DNA of 64,000 nucleotides from the NCBI GenBank assembly GCA_029339505.1, contig JAQISU010000108.1, positions 21,089,501-21,153,500 on the forward strand, read 5' to 3'. This DNA is from Unio delphinus (Eukaryota > Mollusca > Bivalvia > Unionida > Unionidae). The position numbers and the translations under genes were made by a program. The notes beneath the pieces were generated by a model. That model was not told where the DNA came from, searched no databases, and worked only from the letters and a program-made list of their open reading frames with translations. Shown here piece after piece: positions 1-30,329 of this stretch (its first letter is position 1; each line of letters starts with the position of its first letter).

Positions 1-119
1 ATATGAATTGTCGGAAAGCAAATATAAATATATATATAAATCCTATTAATGTTATTATTAATGTTATTATTGAAATATTGCCGTTTTCAAGAAAGTTAAA
101 TGTTGTTTTCTTATTTATA

Positions 120-131
120 TATTAATAATAA

Positions 132-201
<70 letters not shown>
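120..201. repeat. (AAT)n microsatellite
   Basis: Almost pure ataata tract with one interruption. No gene is visible in the first 480 bases around it. Confidence 0.9.
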
Positions 202-204
<3 letters not shown>

Positions 205-487
205 GACTTTGTATAGCGCCGAATCTCTCGAAGCTCTAAGCGCTTTACACCATCAATAATGATATGACTACACTACAGAACAACAAATGACAAAAACAAT
301 GAAATTGGAAAACATGAAAACATGCTGAAAACATATGATACAAAACATGATAGGTCGCTAAGTATGTCCCTGCAGTCGAAACAGGTGAGTCTTAAGAGCA
401 CTCTTAAAAGTGACCACTGTGTCTTTGTGTCTAATTTCCACGTCACGGGGCCCTGGTGTGCGATCGAACGTTGTGCATATGACTTTG

Positions 488-489
<2 letters not shown>

Positions 490-567
<78 letters not shown>
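490..567. repeat. (TA)n microsatellite
   Basis: Pure TA run ending in a short ACAC tail. The open frames over it on both strands are only Tyr-Ile repeats and are not genes. Confidence 0.95.
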
Positions 568-573
<6 letters not shown>

Positions 574-713
574 ATTAGCTCTAAAGAAGATTAGACTAGC
601 AAGCTAAAATAGGAATTCAGTCTCATTTAATTGAAAGTATGATTGGTAAGTAAGATAACTAAATTTATGTTAATGGAAGCAATGGTTGAATATACTAAGG
701 TGTTTTATAATTA

Positions 714-1095
714 TGCAGGATTAGGCTCGTGTGCTATTATAATGATGCTGGATTATACATTTATTATTACAAACATGAGGGATTATATATTTGTGTTATT
801 ATAAACTTGCAGGGTAATATATTTGTGTTATAATAAACATGCAGGATTACTTGTGTGTTATTATAAGCATGTAGTATTATACCATTGTGTTATTATAAAT
901 ATGCAGGAAGTTACCTTTGTGTTATGATAAGTATGCAGAAAATACCTTTGTGTTATTATAAGTATGCTAAAAATACATTTGTGTTATCATAAGTATTCAG
1001 GATTAATCATGTTATTATAAGCATGCAGGGTTATACGTTTGTTATTAAATCATGAATGATTATACCTTTGTTATTAAAATCATGCAAGATTGGTA
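714..1095. repeat. Tandem ~30-bp repeat, dispersed family member
   Basis: About eleven degenerate units built on a 'tgcaggattatac-ttgtgttattataa' pattern. The following stretch (about 1,095-1,300) has no gene but contains single-copy-looking sequence. Both the array and that flank reappear in inverted orientation at about 44,977-45,430, so this is one copy of a dispersed repeat with a minisatellite core. Confidence 0.75.
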
Positions 1096-1300
1096 TCCAA
1101 CTAAAAATTGCAATGCTTGTTACTTCAATAGTGTAGCTAGAAAACAGATGGCTTCACAAGATCAACACTTCATATATCCATGAATAGGCTGTGTAATATC
1201 AGAACCAAGTCTTTAGGGCAATAGGACAAGTTTAATAATCCCATTGTAGTTACATCTTTTATATTGCAACCTGTACAACAATTTACATGCATGTAGCAAC

Positions 1301-2300
1301 TTCATCTGCTGTAAGGTACCAACCATTTAATTTGGGGGGAGGGAAAAAGGCTGTTATTTTCTTTTGAGTTGACAAATTTAATTTTCTTTAATCTCAAGAT
1401 AAGTAATCTTATTTCCCAATACTTTATATAGCAATGTGCTAATTTCCTATAAATCAGAGGAATATATTTTTTTCCAGTTATTAACAGATGAAATTATAAA
1501 ACGTGTCAGGCTTCTGTCCAAGAACATTGAATTGTTGGTACCTAATATAATTGCGGTATGCCATGGTATATATTGCAGAATGTTGAGAAATATTGCTTTG
1601 TTTGCAATACCCAGATCTATTATGTAAAGCGAATTCGGATGGGTTGAACATCAAACTCTGCTGTACTAAAAATCCTTAGAAATGTTGAGACTGCTGTGAC
1701 ATCACAACATGACTGTTCTTGTGGTGCCATGGGGAATGACATTATCAGTCTTGTGATCGCACAGCGAAAGACATCATGACTGTCCTTGTGTCATATTTGC
1801 TATTTTTAAGAAAAATGATTGAAGTATTGTTACAATATGGAGAATAATCCGGTATTTAAAAATTTTAGTACCTTGATGTTGCTTTAACTGTAGCTAAAAA
1901 CATTTGTATGGCGTATCCGATACATGACTATTTTAGCTACATTAATGACAGTAAAACCACCATTAACATCATGTAATCCTTGAATGCAAGGCTGTTATCA
2001 CTGATGCGATTCATTCGTATCATTTTAATAATAGTCATATCAGTAAAAAAAAGCTAATGTAATTACCAATGTATTTACCCTCAACAAAAATGCAAAGTTA
2101 GGCCTGCTATGACTTTGCTATAATTACCAATGTATTTATACACACCCAAATGCAAACAATTATTCCTAAGCACTGTTGAACTGAAGGAACAGTGAAGATG
2201 TCTTGATAAAGAAGTCCTAGCTTGAAGTAGAACTTAATAAGATCAATTCTAACACCAGCAAACGCCATTGTAATGGATTAATCAAGTGCACAAGGTATCA
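1301..2300. other. No gene seen
   Basis: AT-rich sequence with only short, unconvincing open frames (for example 1,436-1,627). I see no motif or splice pattern that supports a gene. Confidence 0.6.
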
Positions 2301-3062
2301 GTTTTGAGAGAACGAAATTATAACTTGATGGAACAAAATTATAACTTGATGGAACAAATTATTAATTTGAGGAAACGAGTTATGATATTGAGGGAACAAA
2401 ATAGTAACTGGAGGGAACAAAATATTAATTATTAAATTGAGGGAACGAAATTATAACTTGATGGAACAAAATTATAAGTTGATGGAACAAATTATTAATT
2501 TGATGGAACGAAATACTAATTTGAGGGAACGAATTAATAATTTGAGAGAACGAATTACTTTCTTGAGGGAACAAAATAGTAACGTGAGGGAACGAAATAT
2601 TAATTTGAAATACCGAAATACGAACTTGATGGAACTAATTATTAATTTGAGGGAACGAATTAATATTTTGAGAGAACGAGAAGCTAATTTGACTAAACAA
2701 ATTATTAATTTGGGGAAACGAATAATACTTTGAGGGAACAAACTATTAACTTACTTTGACGAATTGGCAATTTGAGGGAACGAATTATTTTTTTGATGAA
2801 ACGAAATATTAATTTGAGGGAACGAAATACTAACTTGAGGAAACAAATTTTTAATTGTGAGAACGAATATTAACTTAAGGGAACAAAAAAATAACGTGTT
2901 TGAACAAATTGTCAATTTGAGGCAACGAAATATTAATTTGAGGGAATGAAATATTAATTTGAGGCAACGAAATGCTAACTTATGGGGACAAAAAGTATTA
3001 ATATGAGGGAACGAAATGCTAATTTGAGGAAAGAATTCATGAATTTAAGGGAATGAACTAAT
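2301..3062. repeat. 21-bp minisatellite, degenerate array 1
   Basis: Array of a 21-bp unit of the form 'ttgagggaacgaaat-ttaat', here diverged (ttgatggaac and ttgagagaac variants). The open frames on both strands are a by-product of the period being a multiple of three. The same family recurs at 48,157-48,490 and 53,205-53,600. This is the most decayed of the three arrays and lacks the G-rich flank seen beside the other two. Confidence 0.9.
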
Positions 3063-4290
3063 AGTTATTTAACCTAGTGTCTGTCTGAATCAATATGGAC
3101 ATGAAAATAGAAGAAATGAGGTTATCTTAAAAGAAATAACTAATGATATTTTTTTATGTCTCTCCATACCAAATTCCACTGCGATTTGTATCACATATCT
3201 CCCAGCACTATCACCATCACCATTCTCACGTTTGCCACTCATGGACTGTAACCCTAAATCCGTTACATTTTTGGGTAATCCTGTTGTGAGCGTATTCATA
3301 GAGCGTAAATAGAGCAGTAGTTGAGAAAATGTGATATCACGATGGAAGACCTATGGACAATCTCCAAAAGGTGGCCTTACATAAAAAAGGAACGGTGTAA
3401 GATTAGACATACTTTTACATACATTTTCATTGCGTTAACTTTAAATTCAAGGCCGCATGCATCTGTCTCTCTTTTGTGATTTCAAGAAAACAATCTGCAT
3501 TTTATTATATAATATAGATCCACATCTTCAGAGACTTCAGTAAGATCTTTACGGATCAGTATGCTACTTATCTTTTAATTCAAAACAGAAGATACAAATT
3601 ATGTTGACATCCTTGTACGTATGATTCAGATAAAGAAAGTTTGTTTAACACTAAAGATGGTTTAATTTATATTTAAATTGAATTCTGTCAAATGAGCTTT
3701 TCTAGGTTTGAAAAAAAAATATATACACTTTATATGTATTGTTTTGTGCAATCTATTCTTTACACTGTGTTAGCCACACGAAATTTTATGAGGGTGTTTT
3801 TATTTGAGTGTGTGTGTGTATGTGAACATATGTGCTTGTATGTGTTTGTGTGTGTGTGTGTGGGGGGGGGGGGGCTCGTGTGAATCTAATTTCCTTTAAC
3901 TCCAAATTAATAAAATACGAATTTGCATAAAATGTACAAATATTTAAAATGTCTTAACAGTAACAAGTTCCATTTCCTCGGCATAAAGTTAAATTTTATA
4001 AAAAGGGCAGTGCACCAATATGGGTCTGTGCATGAATAATCTTTAAAACAGTTTTGTGCAAATGTACACCGGAAATAAAATAGGGCTTGTCGTCGAGAAA
4101 CTATACGAGGAAATATGTATCGACGACAAATCAGCGTGGTACATGCCACATAAAACATATTAAGTATAATTTACTAAGAGCTGGCAAAGTAAATTGCAGA
4201 ACACGCTCTCTTATCGTATGTCCTTAATAACAAAGCAATCAGGGTTGAGCAACAAATTCCCTAACTAAGGTACAACCCTTCCCGCCCAAG
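3063..4290. other. No gene seen; (GT)n near 3,810
   Basis: AT-rich sequence with a short TG-rich tract ending in a run of G near 3,860-3,875. Open frames here are short and have no recognisable features. Confidence 0.6.
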
Positions 4291-4298
4291 ATAAAAAT

Positions 4299-4505
4299 AG
4301 ACTCCACACAATGTAATTCATGAAAGAGAGAAAGAGATAAAAGAAAAAAAAGATGTGTGATACAGATACTAATATACAAATGTTTTGTCATTAGCCATTT
4401 ACAAACATGAAGTAAATTAGGAAATTTTCTTATTTCCTTAATAAAATATTAAACAGATTTAAACAACGTACATATTTTTCTTCATACTATAGCTGAGATT
4501 AACCT
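4299..4505. repeat. Direct repeat, left copy
   Basis: Starts 'gactccacacaatg' and ends 'gctgagattaacc'. A close copy lies at 4,576-4,773, about 70 bases downstream in the same orientation. No coding sense was found in either copy, so a local tandem duplication is the simplest reading. Confidence 0.85.
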
Positions 4506-4575
4506 TGTATACTTCTAAGCAGTAATTATTTACGGTTTTGTTATTAACTTTTAAGTAACTAACTTTCAAGGCAAA

Positions 4576-4773
4576 GACTCCACACAATGCAATTCATGAA
4601 AGAGATAACATCGAAAAATATGTGTGACACAGATACAAATATACAAAGATTTTGTCATTAGTCATTTACAAACATATGAAGTAAATCAGTAAATCTTCTA
4701 GTTTCCTTGATAAAATATTAAACAGATTTAAACACTGTACATGTTTTTCTTCAAACTTTAGCTGAGATTAACC
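4576..4773. repeat. Direct repeat, right copy
   Basis: Second copy of the 4,299-4,505 segment, with the same ends and a few indels. Confidence 0.85.
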
Positions 4774-4867
4774 ATGCACTAAAATGGCAATCGTGTATGG
4801 GAAAGTATGTGACTGCAACTTTGTATGTTTGTTTGTTTGATTGTGATTTTTAACGTAGTTTTAACAT

Positions 4868-5157
4868 ATTTTTTCGTTTTTTTCGCTACTATGTCTGCAG
4901 TGAGGCAGTTTATAGTGTTGTCCAGCACTGGGGCATCATACCGCAGACACGTAGCACGATGTCCCACCCAGTCACATTATCCTGACACCAGGCCGACCAG
5001 TCCTAACACTAACCTCTTAATTCTGAGCGCCAATCGTGGCAGCTGTTAGTACCATTTTTGTTAGTCTTTGGTATGACTTGGCTGGGGATCGAACCTACGA
5101 CCTACCTCATCCACGGCGGACGCTCTAACCACTAGGCCACCGGAGCGGTGACTGCAA
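4868..5157 (-). mobile_element. tRNA-derived SINE, copy A
   Basis: Read on the minus strand it begins with a tRNA-like head containing an A-box-like tggcctagtgg and a B-box-like ggttcgatccc. A body follows that matches the plus-strand copy at 46,262-46,545 along its length (for example 'aggataatgtgactgg' and 'actgcagacat'). The head is a SINE promoter, not a tRNA gene, because the 3' acceptor half does not close a cloverleaf and the body continues. The family name is unknown to me. Confidence 0.8.
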
Positions 5158-6150
5158 GTTAGTAAGACTTATGTTAATCTGCATAACGGTTACATTAAAA
5201 AATAATGAGATATAGTTCAGTTGTGTTCTTATACTTATATATAGTGATTAATTCCTTGGTTGATAAATACTTAATTGGTGCACAGCAATTACCTCAAATT
5301 CTTGCAAGGAGGATGAAATATTTGGTGTACGGTATAGCGGTGGTTTACATGTTTAGCAAGTCATTGGGAATCTACATTCACAAAGGATGGAAAAATTCTT
5401 AAATTGTTGATGTTATTTTACAAAAATAAGGTAGAAATAATACACGACCTTGACATTTCTAACTTAATCTCAAATATGGAATATCAAAATGAAATTTAAT
5501 ATTAGGTTATTACTTGTTAGATAAGCATTTTAAGATGGTGATTCATTATAAGGACAAAATGAACATTGACGATCTACAATTTTATGCAATTCATATAATA
5601 GATGGAATGTATGTTTGTTTTGCACACAGTTTTGACCAACCAGTTTCTCATATAAACGTTTTCAGTTGTGGTCTTTTAGTAACGATGTTTGTATAAAAGA
5701 CCACAATGCCAGACTGTGACAGATGCATTGAATATATTACACAACCGTTCGCACATTTTTAAATAGTTACGAGCTGCATAAATTGTATGATAAATATGGA
5801 TAAACTGGTGATGGTATTCATCGAATGACAGGGTAGAAATCTTGACTGGTACTTCAATGAGAATCATTTTTATAGAGATAATTACATTATAAACATTTGA
5901 ATATGACCTCCTGTGTTATTTTCCTATTACAATTCAAGAATTATATTGGTCTGTACTTTGTATAATCACTCCAATCTCTTTCTAATAAATGATATGTTTT
6001 TGGGAAACAATGTTTTCTGAGTGATTTATTAAACAGCGGATTGCAAACCGTACATGTGAAATTTAGTATTTTATGGCTAGTTCTGTCGCGTGCTTGATGG
6101 TTCGGAGTATTTCGCATTGCATCCTCGTTTAAATCATCTCAAATAGCGAT
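5158..6150. other. No gene seen
   Basis: AT-rich sequence. The open frames at 5,205-5,402, 5,514-5,696 and 5,676-5,867 have no recognisable domain, repeat or splice context. Confidence 0.6.
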
Positions 6151-6152
6151 AT

Positions 6153-6154
<2 letters not shown>

Positions 6155-6203
<49 letters not shown>

Positions 6204-6262
6204 AACACACACACACACACGCACGCACGCACACACACACACGCACTCACACACGCACGCTT
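6155..6262. repeat. (CA)n microsatellite, interrupted
   Basis: CA/CACG tract with ACGC interruptions. Confidence 0.95.
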
Positions 6263-6462
6263 AGCAAAATACGTTTCCTGAAGGAAATCTATAATATTTA
6301 TAAGAAGAAAGACCTTCTTTAGAAACTAGGATCTCAAATATATTATTCTTCGATATTTCTAAATGTAATATAAGAATGACCGGTGTTTTGAGAATGTTTT
6401 TTGAGATGTAAATAACGACTTCTCCGTGATTGATCCTATGAAATCTAATCGGGTTATTACAA

Positions 6463-7010
6463 AATTAAGTCATCAGCATAGACATATGAATCAAGTCGGA
6501 CAAGATCAAGTCATCAAAAGACAAACATTCATTAAGTCAGACAAAATGAAGTTATCAAGAAACACATATAAGTCAAGCTAGACAAAATGAAGCAATTCAA
6601 ATACAAGTTTAGTCAGCAGTGGACATGTACGGTTTACAACAGACACAATCAGGTCATCAGCAGACGCATATGAATCAGACCAGACACAATGAGGTCATCA
6701 GTAGCCATATATGGATCAAGCCGACACAAAATTATGTTATGAAAAAGACACATCAATTAAGCCAACCAACACATTAAGTTCAAATTATGTGTTTAACGGC
6801 ATTTTCCAAGAAGACAGATATGATGTTGTAGTGATCGGTATATGCGAGTTCTTGAAACCACTCAGCCACCGTGACCCCAAATATTTAATTATCATATACA
6901 TACCACAGACGTACATAGACAGAAAATGAAGAAATTACTTTACTCACGTATGTATGAAGTCAGACACAATTAAGTAATCAACAGACACATACAAAACAAG
7001 TTGAACTTCA
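6463..7010. repeat. Degenerate ~45-bp minisatellite
   Basis: Repeated pattern 'aagtcatcagcagacacatatgaatcaagtcagacacaat', diverged between units and interrupted around 6,790-6,950. The open frame at 6,711-6,929 falls inside it and is not supported as a gene. Confidence 0.7.
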
Positions 7011-7119
7011 ATTAGCTAGATAACATCGACATACTTTAGCTCTTGTTCAATGTGATATAACTTTTTACGTGCCGATGTAACTAATATGTAGGTGAGCTAT
7101 GCATCAACAATTGTCAAAG

Positions 7120-7260
7120 TCAGCAGCAATTCAAATATTGCTGGCTCGACACCTGCCTAGACCAACCTTGGTAGGGTGCCTCTGTGTGTCCTTGGGAAAG
7201 GCACTTCACATTTCCTTGGCATGACAAAGCCATTGATGTCAAACAATTACTGTTAAAAAA
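7120..7260 (+). repeat. Possible SINE-like fragment
   Basis: Contains 'tgctggctcgacacctgcc' followed by 'tgtccttgggaaaggcactt'. This wording is common in tRNA-derived repeats of marine invertebrates as I remember them. No tRNA head is clear. Low certainty. Confidence 0.35.
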
Positions 7261-7892
7261 TCCATCCAAAAAAACCAGAACTATATTGATCTAATAAAAA
7301 AATATGTTAAAATATTGTATACTTATTGTTAACAAGACAAACAACACTATTATGATATAATAACAATATTTTACATTATTGTATACTTATGCTATATTGC
7401 AGAAAAATAATATGAGAATACTATAATATACTTGGAAATTTAAAAACAATATTCTATGCTGAAGATTGTTTGAGAGTACATACTTGTTTCTCTATCAGTC
7501 AGATTAAGTTTACAGCATTGCCATAGTCATGCACTTACTGCTGATGCTAATGGAATTGGATATTTAACGGGTGGGACTAAGTATAATGCTCACAGGAGGA
7601 AAGTTGGTAAGTTAGGGTCGTATGCGCTGAAGTCAGTAATCATATACACATGTCCAAATAACAATATTAATTAGTTATCCACAACGGATGTGTGGAAATT
7701 ATATTGATATTGTTGTTGTCCGAACATAAAAACCAGAGGGTCATGATATATATCGTCCTTTCGTTTTGAGACTTTCTTTTTGTTGGGTTTTGGTCATTTT
7801 GAAGAAACTTATCCAGTCTCATGTCCAAAACGAATCCATCACTCACACTTGCACACATAACATATGGACGATCTAGGGAAAATCTCCACGTC

Positions 7893-8102
7893 ATATATTG
7901 TAATGAATATAAATCCTAGCCCGAAATGACAGTGTTCGCAAAAAACAAAACAACAAACTAGACAATCTCTGTGGGTTGTGCTTGTAAGGCAATCTTTTGA
8001 AACAGAAGCCGTAAAGGGAATCATAACAGTCTTCGTCCATGCATGTCCTAACCGAGCTCTTCCTGGAAGGTCGGACACTGGAGTCAACCATCAGATCTCC
8101 GT
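7893..8102 (-). CDS. Candidate terminal exon of the ITIM receptor (uncertain)
   Basis: On the minus strand this stretch is richer in GC than its surroundings and stays open to a stop. It could follow the receptor tail exon in phase 1 using an AG just before 'atctgatgg'. That frame includes a tyrosine motif CYDSLYGF with YxxL spacing. The acceptor has a poor pyrimidine tract, and a second frame is also open using a later AG, so neither reading is secure. Reading through the tail exon to the stop at 8,806 is an alternative C-terminus. Confidence 0.25.
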
Positions 8103-8623
8103 TTAATACATCACATGACTGATTCTCCCGATGCTCTCTTTAAAGGGCAGATGAATCATCAGAAACGTCTCTTGCCAATTCATAATTTAAACCTTGCGGG
8201 GCACCACGGCTTTTGATGTCGACTGAAGTTAAAATGAGACAAAACGAGAAAAATGAATAATACAAATTGCAACTTTTATAGCGCGTTTTCAAAGAGTTTC
8301 TTACGTTTTGCAAAGCATCTATTACTATACATGTTTTGTTTAAGTGTCACTCGAGAAAAAGTGAGTACAACGGACTTCCTAGTTTGTGCATATTGGAAGA
8401 ACAAAAGAGAGCTTGCCTGAGATTGTTTTCTTATACCTGGTATCACCTTGATGCCAGAATCAAGAGATGTTGCTAAGGTCATCAGGGTTAGTAGGATGCT
8501 TACACTCATATTTGGTCTAATTAAGATAATCCTGTTTAATGTTTGTTTAAATTTAAATTCAAGTTCTAGCATCGGCCACCCTAATTATTATTGTAGATGT
8601 ATATTATTTGCAGCATACTGAAA

Positions 8624-8733
8624 GAGTTGTTTAGAGAGTTTTGGTAGAGTCATGGAATATTCAGTTTGGTGACTTTTATTTTACCTTTAATGAAGAGTTG
8701 TTTAGAGAGTGCTGGTAGAGTGACGGGATATTA
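8624..8733. repeat. Short direct repeat pair
   Basis: 'gagttgtttagagagt-ttggtagagt' occurs twice, about 68 bases apart, in the 3' flank of the receptor tail exon. Confidence 0.75.
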
Positions 8734-8805
8734 AACTTTAATTCTTTACGTCGAGCAGAATGCTAAACAGTCATCTAATTAATAAGTGATACATGTAAAA
8801 TCATT

Positions 8806-26168
<17,363 letters not shown>

Positions 26169-26554
26169 TATTTTGCAAACAACTGTAGCTCCCAAAAATA
26201 TTAAAAGTATACAACTATAATTAAATCCTGAAGAAGCAGTCGGTCCCGTTGTAATATTTATTACAGGCTTTCCTCAGGATCACAGATTGTAGAAATGAAA
26301 AGATTTCATCACTTGTCACAAAATAATTTTAGAAACGTTTGTCGCTAAATCCAATTCTTAGGAATTGTAGACATTGAGAAATAGAGCGAGATACGAATAC
26401 CACACAACAGCATATCAGAACAATAACAAATGAACATTTGACTAAGTAACGATGTATGATACGTTTCGGAAGTGAAATAGTGAAGCTCATGATGTTGGTG
26501 TGGGACATATCAAAAGACGACTGCTGAAAAATGTCTGTCATACTGTTATAGAAG

Positions 26555-28260
26555 TTGGACTATATCAGTCATATTATCTAGGAGATAAAGGTTCCTGTTT
26601 TAATGTTTTCTTTTGTAACGCTCGTCCAGATCCCTTGAGTTAATTCCGCTAGCTTTTAAGTTATTTCTGTATACTCAATTAATATGTCTTCGACCATAAA
26701 TAAGGAACTAAATAAATAATAAAAATTCTCTCAAACAGGTGCTTGAATAGATTGAGGCAATCCATATGTGCTTATGCTTTCGTTTTGTTCCTTAACTTAC
26801 AATGTCTGAGAGTGGAAGTAAACTCACAGAAACATACTTTGTATAAATTTTCTCTCAAGCGTCAATGAAATGTGTTTCAGACACGAATTTTCTGGCTTTA
26901 TAATTTCATTCTTGCTGTATTGCTTTAGTATGTACCATACGAAATTTCTTCGATACTATAATTATCGAGAACTGATACATTCGTGATCAATTTATAACAG
27001 AAATGTACATAGAAGTTATACTTTGTTTGTAACAGTGGTATTGACATCATAGATATGTGAGTGATCATTATAAAACTATGCAATATGTTTTAATGATACA
27101 AATTAAAGTTACAATATATTTTGTAAATCACGTGCACTAAAACTGCACACAAAAAGGATAAGACCACAATATTTGAAACAATATAAAACTTAATTTGCTG
27201 TCCACGAAATCTATTGTAAGATATATCTGTGTGACCAATTCATTACACTGAAAATAAATAAATATGTAGCTAATACGTTCCATTGAAACAACATGAAAAT
27301 TGATTCAGGAAATCCAGTCTTGTCTTCGTTTTCTTCCATAACGTTTAACGTGTGAAACTGTAAAAAAACATCCGAAAAATATGTTTTATATACTTTGTGA
27401 AGCTTCAGAAAACATATTTTAAGGCAATTATTTACAGGGTTTTTCATTTCGTGCTTGCTGTATATCCATGGTATATACGACACCACATTTGATCCCTACA
27501 CAAATTATCGCGTTCTGATATATTCTTAAGCAATGTAGATCATAAATGTACATGGAGGTTTTACATTGTTTGTAATAGTGTTATTTAGATCATATAGATG
27601 TTTATGATCATTATAAAACTATAAAATATATGTTTTAATGAGACAATTTAAATATGCAGTATATGTTGTAAATCACAAATCACACAAAAAGAATACAAGT
27701 CCACAATAATTGAAACAATATAAAAATTAATTTACTGTCCATAAAATCTAATTAGTTCAACATTAAATTAACACAAATAAACTAAATTAAAAATTGCTTT
27801 TGTGCAGTCATGTTAAGTGGCAGAAGTCGAACACACGGACGAACATACAAGTTGACACTCATTCGTACGTACATAGTAAAATAGAAATTTGGAAAGGACA
27901 CAACGAAAGTAGATAAGCTGCCAGCAGTTAGGGATGGGATGATTTGCGTTAACATCTGAGAGCAGGAAATGAAAGTACAACTGATTACAATCTTCACTAA
28001 GATATATTGATATAGAATACAATTATCGCACAATGTCACTAAAATAATGAGTTCACCAAGACAACCTACATTAAACAATGTTTTTTGTTGTATATGAAAA
28101 TGCAACATATGAAATAGACCTTTAGGCAGGAAAACCAAAATGACTTCATTATATAAGAAACAATCTAACGAAGACTTTATGTAGCGAAAGAAGGTCCGGA
28201 AACCCCGTCTCTCCACCCTTCAAACACCAGTCACGAACCAAACACTATAAAAAATAAGTA
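26555..28260. repeat. Dispersed repeat block, related to 33,130-34,190
   Basis: Starts 'tatatcagtcatattatctaggaga' and includes 'tctcaaacaggtgcttgaat', a ~300-bp module ('gaaatttcttcgat-..-attatcgagaactg' to 'gtccacgaaatct') and a 'tgtgcagtcatg-taagtgg' stretch. All occur in the same order near 33.1-33.9 kb. The ~300-bp module is present twice here (26,900-27,215 and 27,480-27,760). The 144-codon open frame over 27,782-28,216 has no recognisable content. Confidence 0.7.
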
Positions 28261-28264
28261 CAAA

Positions 28265-28860
28265 AAAGAACCAACATGCGAGAAACGCATGTGGGAGCGT
28301 TTGTCAGAATCTTCCTGTGAGTTGATGGTACTTGACCGAGAATCTTCAATGTTCTTCCTCCACCATGTGCTAAGAAATGGCGTTAAACCCATAAACCAAA
28401 TAAAAGTAATTTACTTATTTCCCATACAAAGCTTTAACATAAAATTTTTAGAAACCTCGCCAATTTTGATTTTTCTTTCCCTAGTTACCATTTGATATAT
28501 CAGAGTTTGAGAAATTATAAGTGAAATTTGCGGTCGATATTACAGAGACGCATACATTGGTGTTAAGCTTGAGTTGTATGTAAAAAAGAAAAGGAAATAT
28601 GAGGAATACGGAAGAGTTCAGTCGACGTCTGTAAGATTTAATTTCCAGGTAATTGACATCTCACCTCTGTTGTCTCGGGATTAGGCGATATAGGCATGTG
28701 AGAATTCTTGACAGGAGCTTCCCAGTGATCGGTTGTTATTATTTGCTCATTTGAAGTACTCTTAATGCATCAATTATACTGTTAGCCATGTAAATCTGTG
28801 ATGAAAAATGGCATGAAACCCACAAGCCAACTAAAGTTATTAATTTATTTGTAACGCAAA
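28265..28860. repeat. Possible mollusc-type dispersed repeat fragments
   Basis: On the minus strand, 'tttatgggtttaacgccattt' followed by 'cacatggtggaggaag' resembles wording seen in widespread molluscan repeats as I recall them. A second, weaker match to the same 'aaatggc-t-aaaccca' motif is near 28,805-28,850. No boundaries were found. Confidence 0.4.
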
Positions 28861-30329
28861 GATGCAAGATAATAATTTATTCTTAAAAAAAATGTTCCTT
28901 TCGCTACATATAATGCTTGATAAGAGAGTTAAAAATCATGTACGGAATTTGCCGCTAATGAGAAAATTTGATTATAAACTTGATGTAGTTTCTGAATAAA
29001 AGATCAGAAAAGGAAGGTAAATAATGATACGCAAGGATTCAGTCGAATGTGAGAAAGAGTTAATGTACCAGAGACCATTTGTACACTTGTAAGATGTAAA
29101 CATGTTGAGAAATTATGTCATTTATTTGACCTTTTTCTTTGATTAAGTAACTAAATAAATCAATACATTTTCGTTTGAAATAATACCCGCATTCTGAGAT
29201 ATAACAAGTTCTGAGAGTGTTAATAAACTCGTAATATTCCTTTAGGTTAGAAATTTCTTAGGTTTGACAGGCTTAAACACTGCATGGTAACTACATTTAT
29301 ATTGTGTGTAAGATATGAAATGTTTACTCTGCAGAAATTAAGGAAGACTGATAAATTTATTTCTAGAAAGTGGAGTGACATGTACTGTTAAGAATAAAAA
29401 CCTGGTGTGGACCTCATTTCTAACCTGGCTTCAGAGTTGTAAACAAGCTTTTAAAATGATTGGTTGGTTCCAAGGACATTATGGAGCTTTGTTATTATAA
29501 ATCTTTCTATTTTTAGTTGGTCATACGGTGTGTACGTGATTTTATGAACGTAAATTTGTTCTAAAAGATTCTAGTCGATCATGTGACCCATTTCTTGTTT
29601 ACGTAAAACAGGTATATAAATTATGTTTTGGAGCGAACTATTTAGTAGAACTTGGGCTGTTAGAATACTAATTTGTGTGTCGTTTTGAGTTATTTTAAAT
29701 TACCTTGTATTTGAAATTATTTCAATTCATTTGGATCAAGAGGATTTTCTTTGTTATTTATAAGGAAAGTAATTATGCTCATTAAATTCCATTACCAAGA
29801 ACTGACTTCATCACGTGACATCGTCTTCCATCTTGGATATTTCACTAAGATTCAAACTTGCAATTATTTCGACATTTTATTGCCATGACTTTTGCAATTT
29901 CTCTAATGGATAATATTTTGAAATATTTTTGGATTAATTTTGGAATTGATTCTTAAAACTGTAAGTTTATTTTTCTTTTCTGGAAAACATTTGCGCTCAA
30001 TAAATTGTTTATTTAGCTTTTGCATGCTTGTTATTTTCACTCTTTCTATGTTACTGTTTATTCGAGCCTAAACACGTAGCAATATATGCATCCTAAACCT
30101 TTTTTATATTTCAAATGTTTGCGTTCATTGGTAATACAAATTTTGGCACCGAGGGACGAATAAACAAACAGACCAAGTTACGCACGCAAAAACCAAAATA
30201 TAGAAATGACATACTTAGCACTCCCTGGAACGAGTGATGGGCTTGGCAAGGGGTAATAACCATAATCAGCAAATGTATAGATAACCTAACTTACTCTAAT
30301 CATGGTCAATGTTTATGGTTGATGAATAT
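28861..30329. other. No gene seen
   Basis: AT-rich sequence, with no open frame long enough to list and no repeats obvious by eye. Confidence 0.6.

Noticed and set aside
2437..2733. Coiled-coil protein from Leu-Arg-Glu repeats (also 48,312-48,584 and 53,223-53,639)
   Set aside because: A 21-bp tandem repeat is automatically open if one unit is open. The opposite strand is also open, there is no start context, and array 1 is decayed. Kept only as a minisatellite with a checkable coding possibility.
5060..5157. tRNA gene on the minus strand
   Set aside because: The A- and B-box-like sequences belong to a SINE head. The sequence continues into a body shared with the 46.3 kb copy.
27782..28216. 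144-codon minus frame as a membrane protein
   Set aside because: No recognisable motif. It lies in a repeat block whose partner at 33.8-34.2 kb does not keep the frame as far as I can follow.
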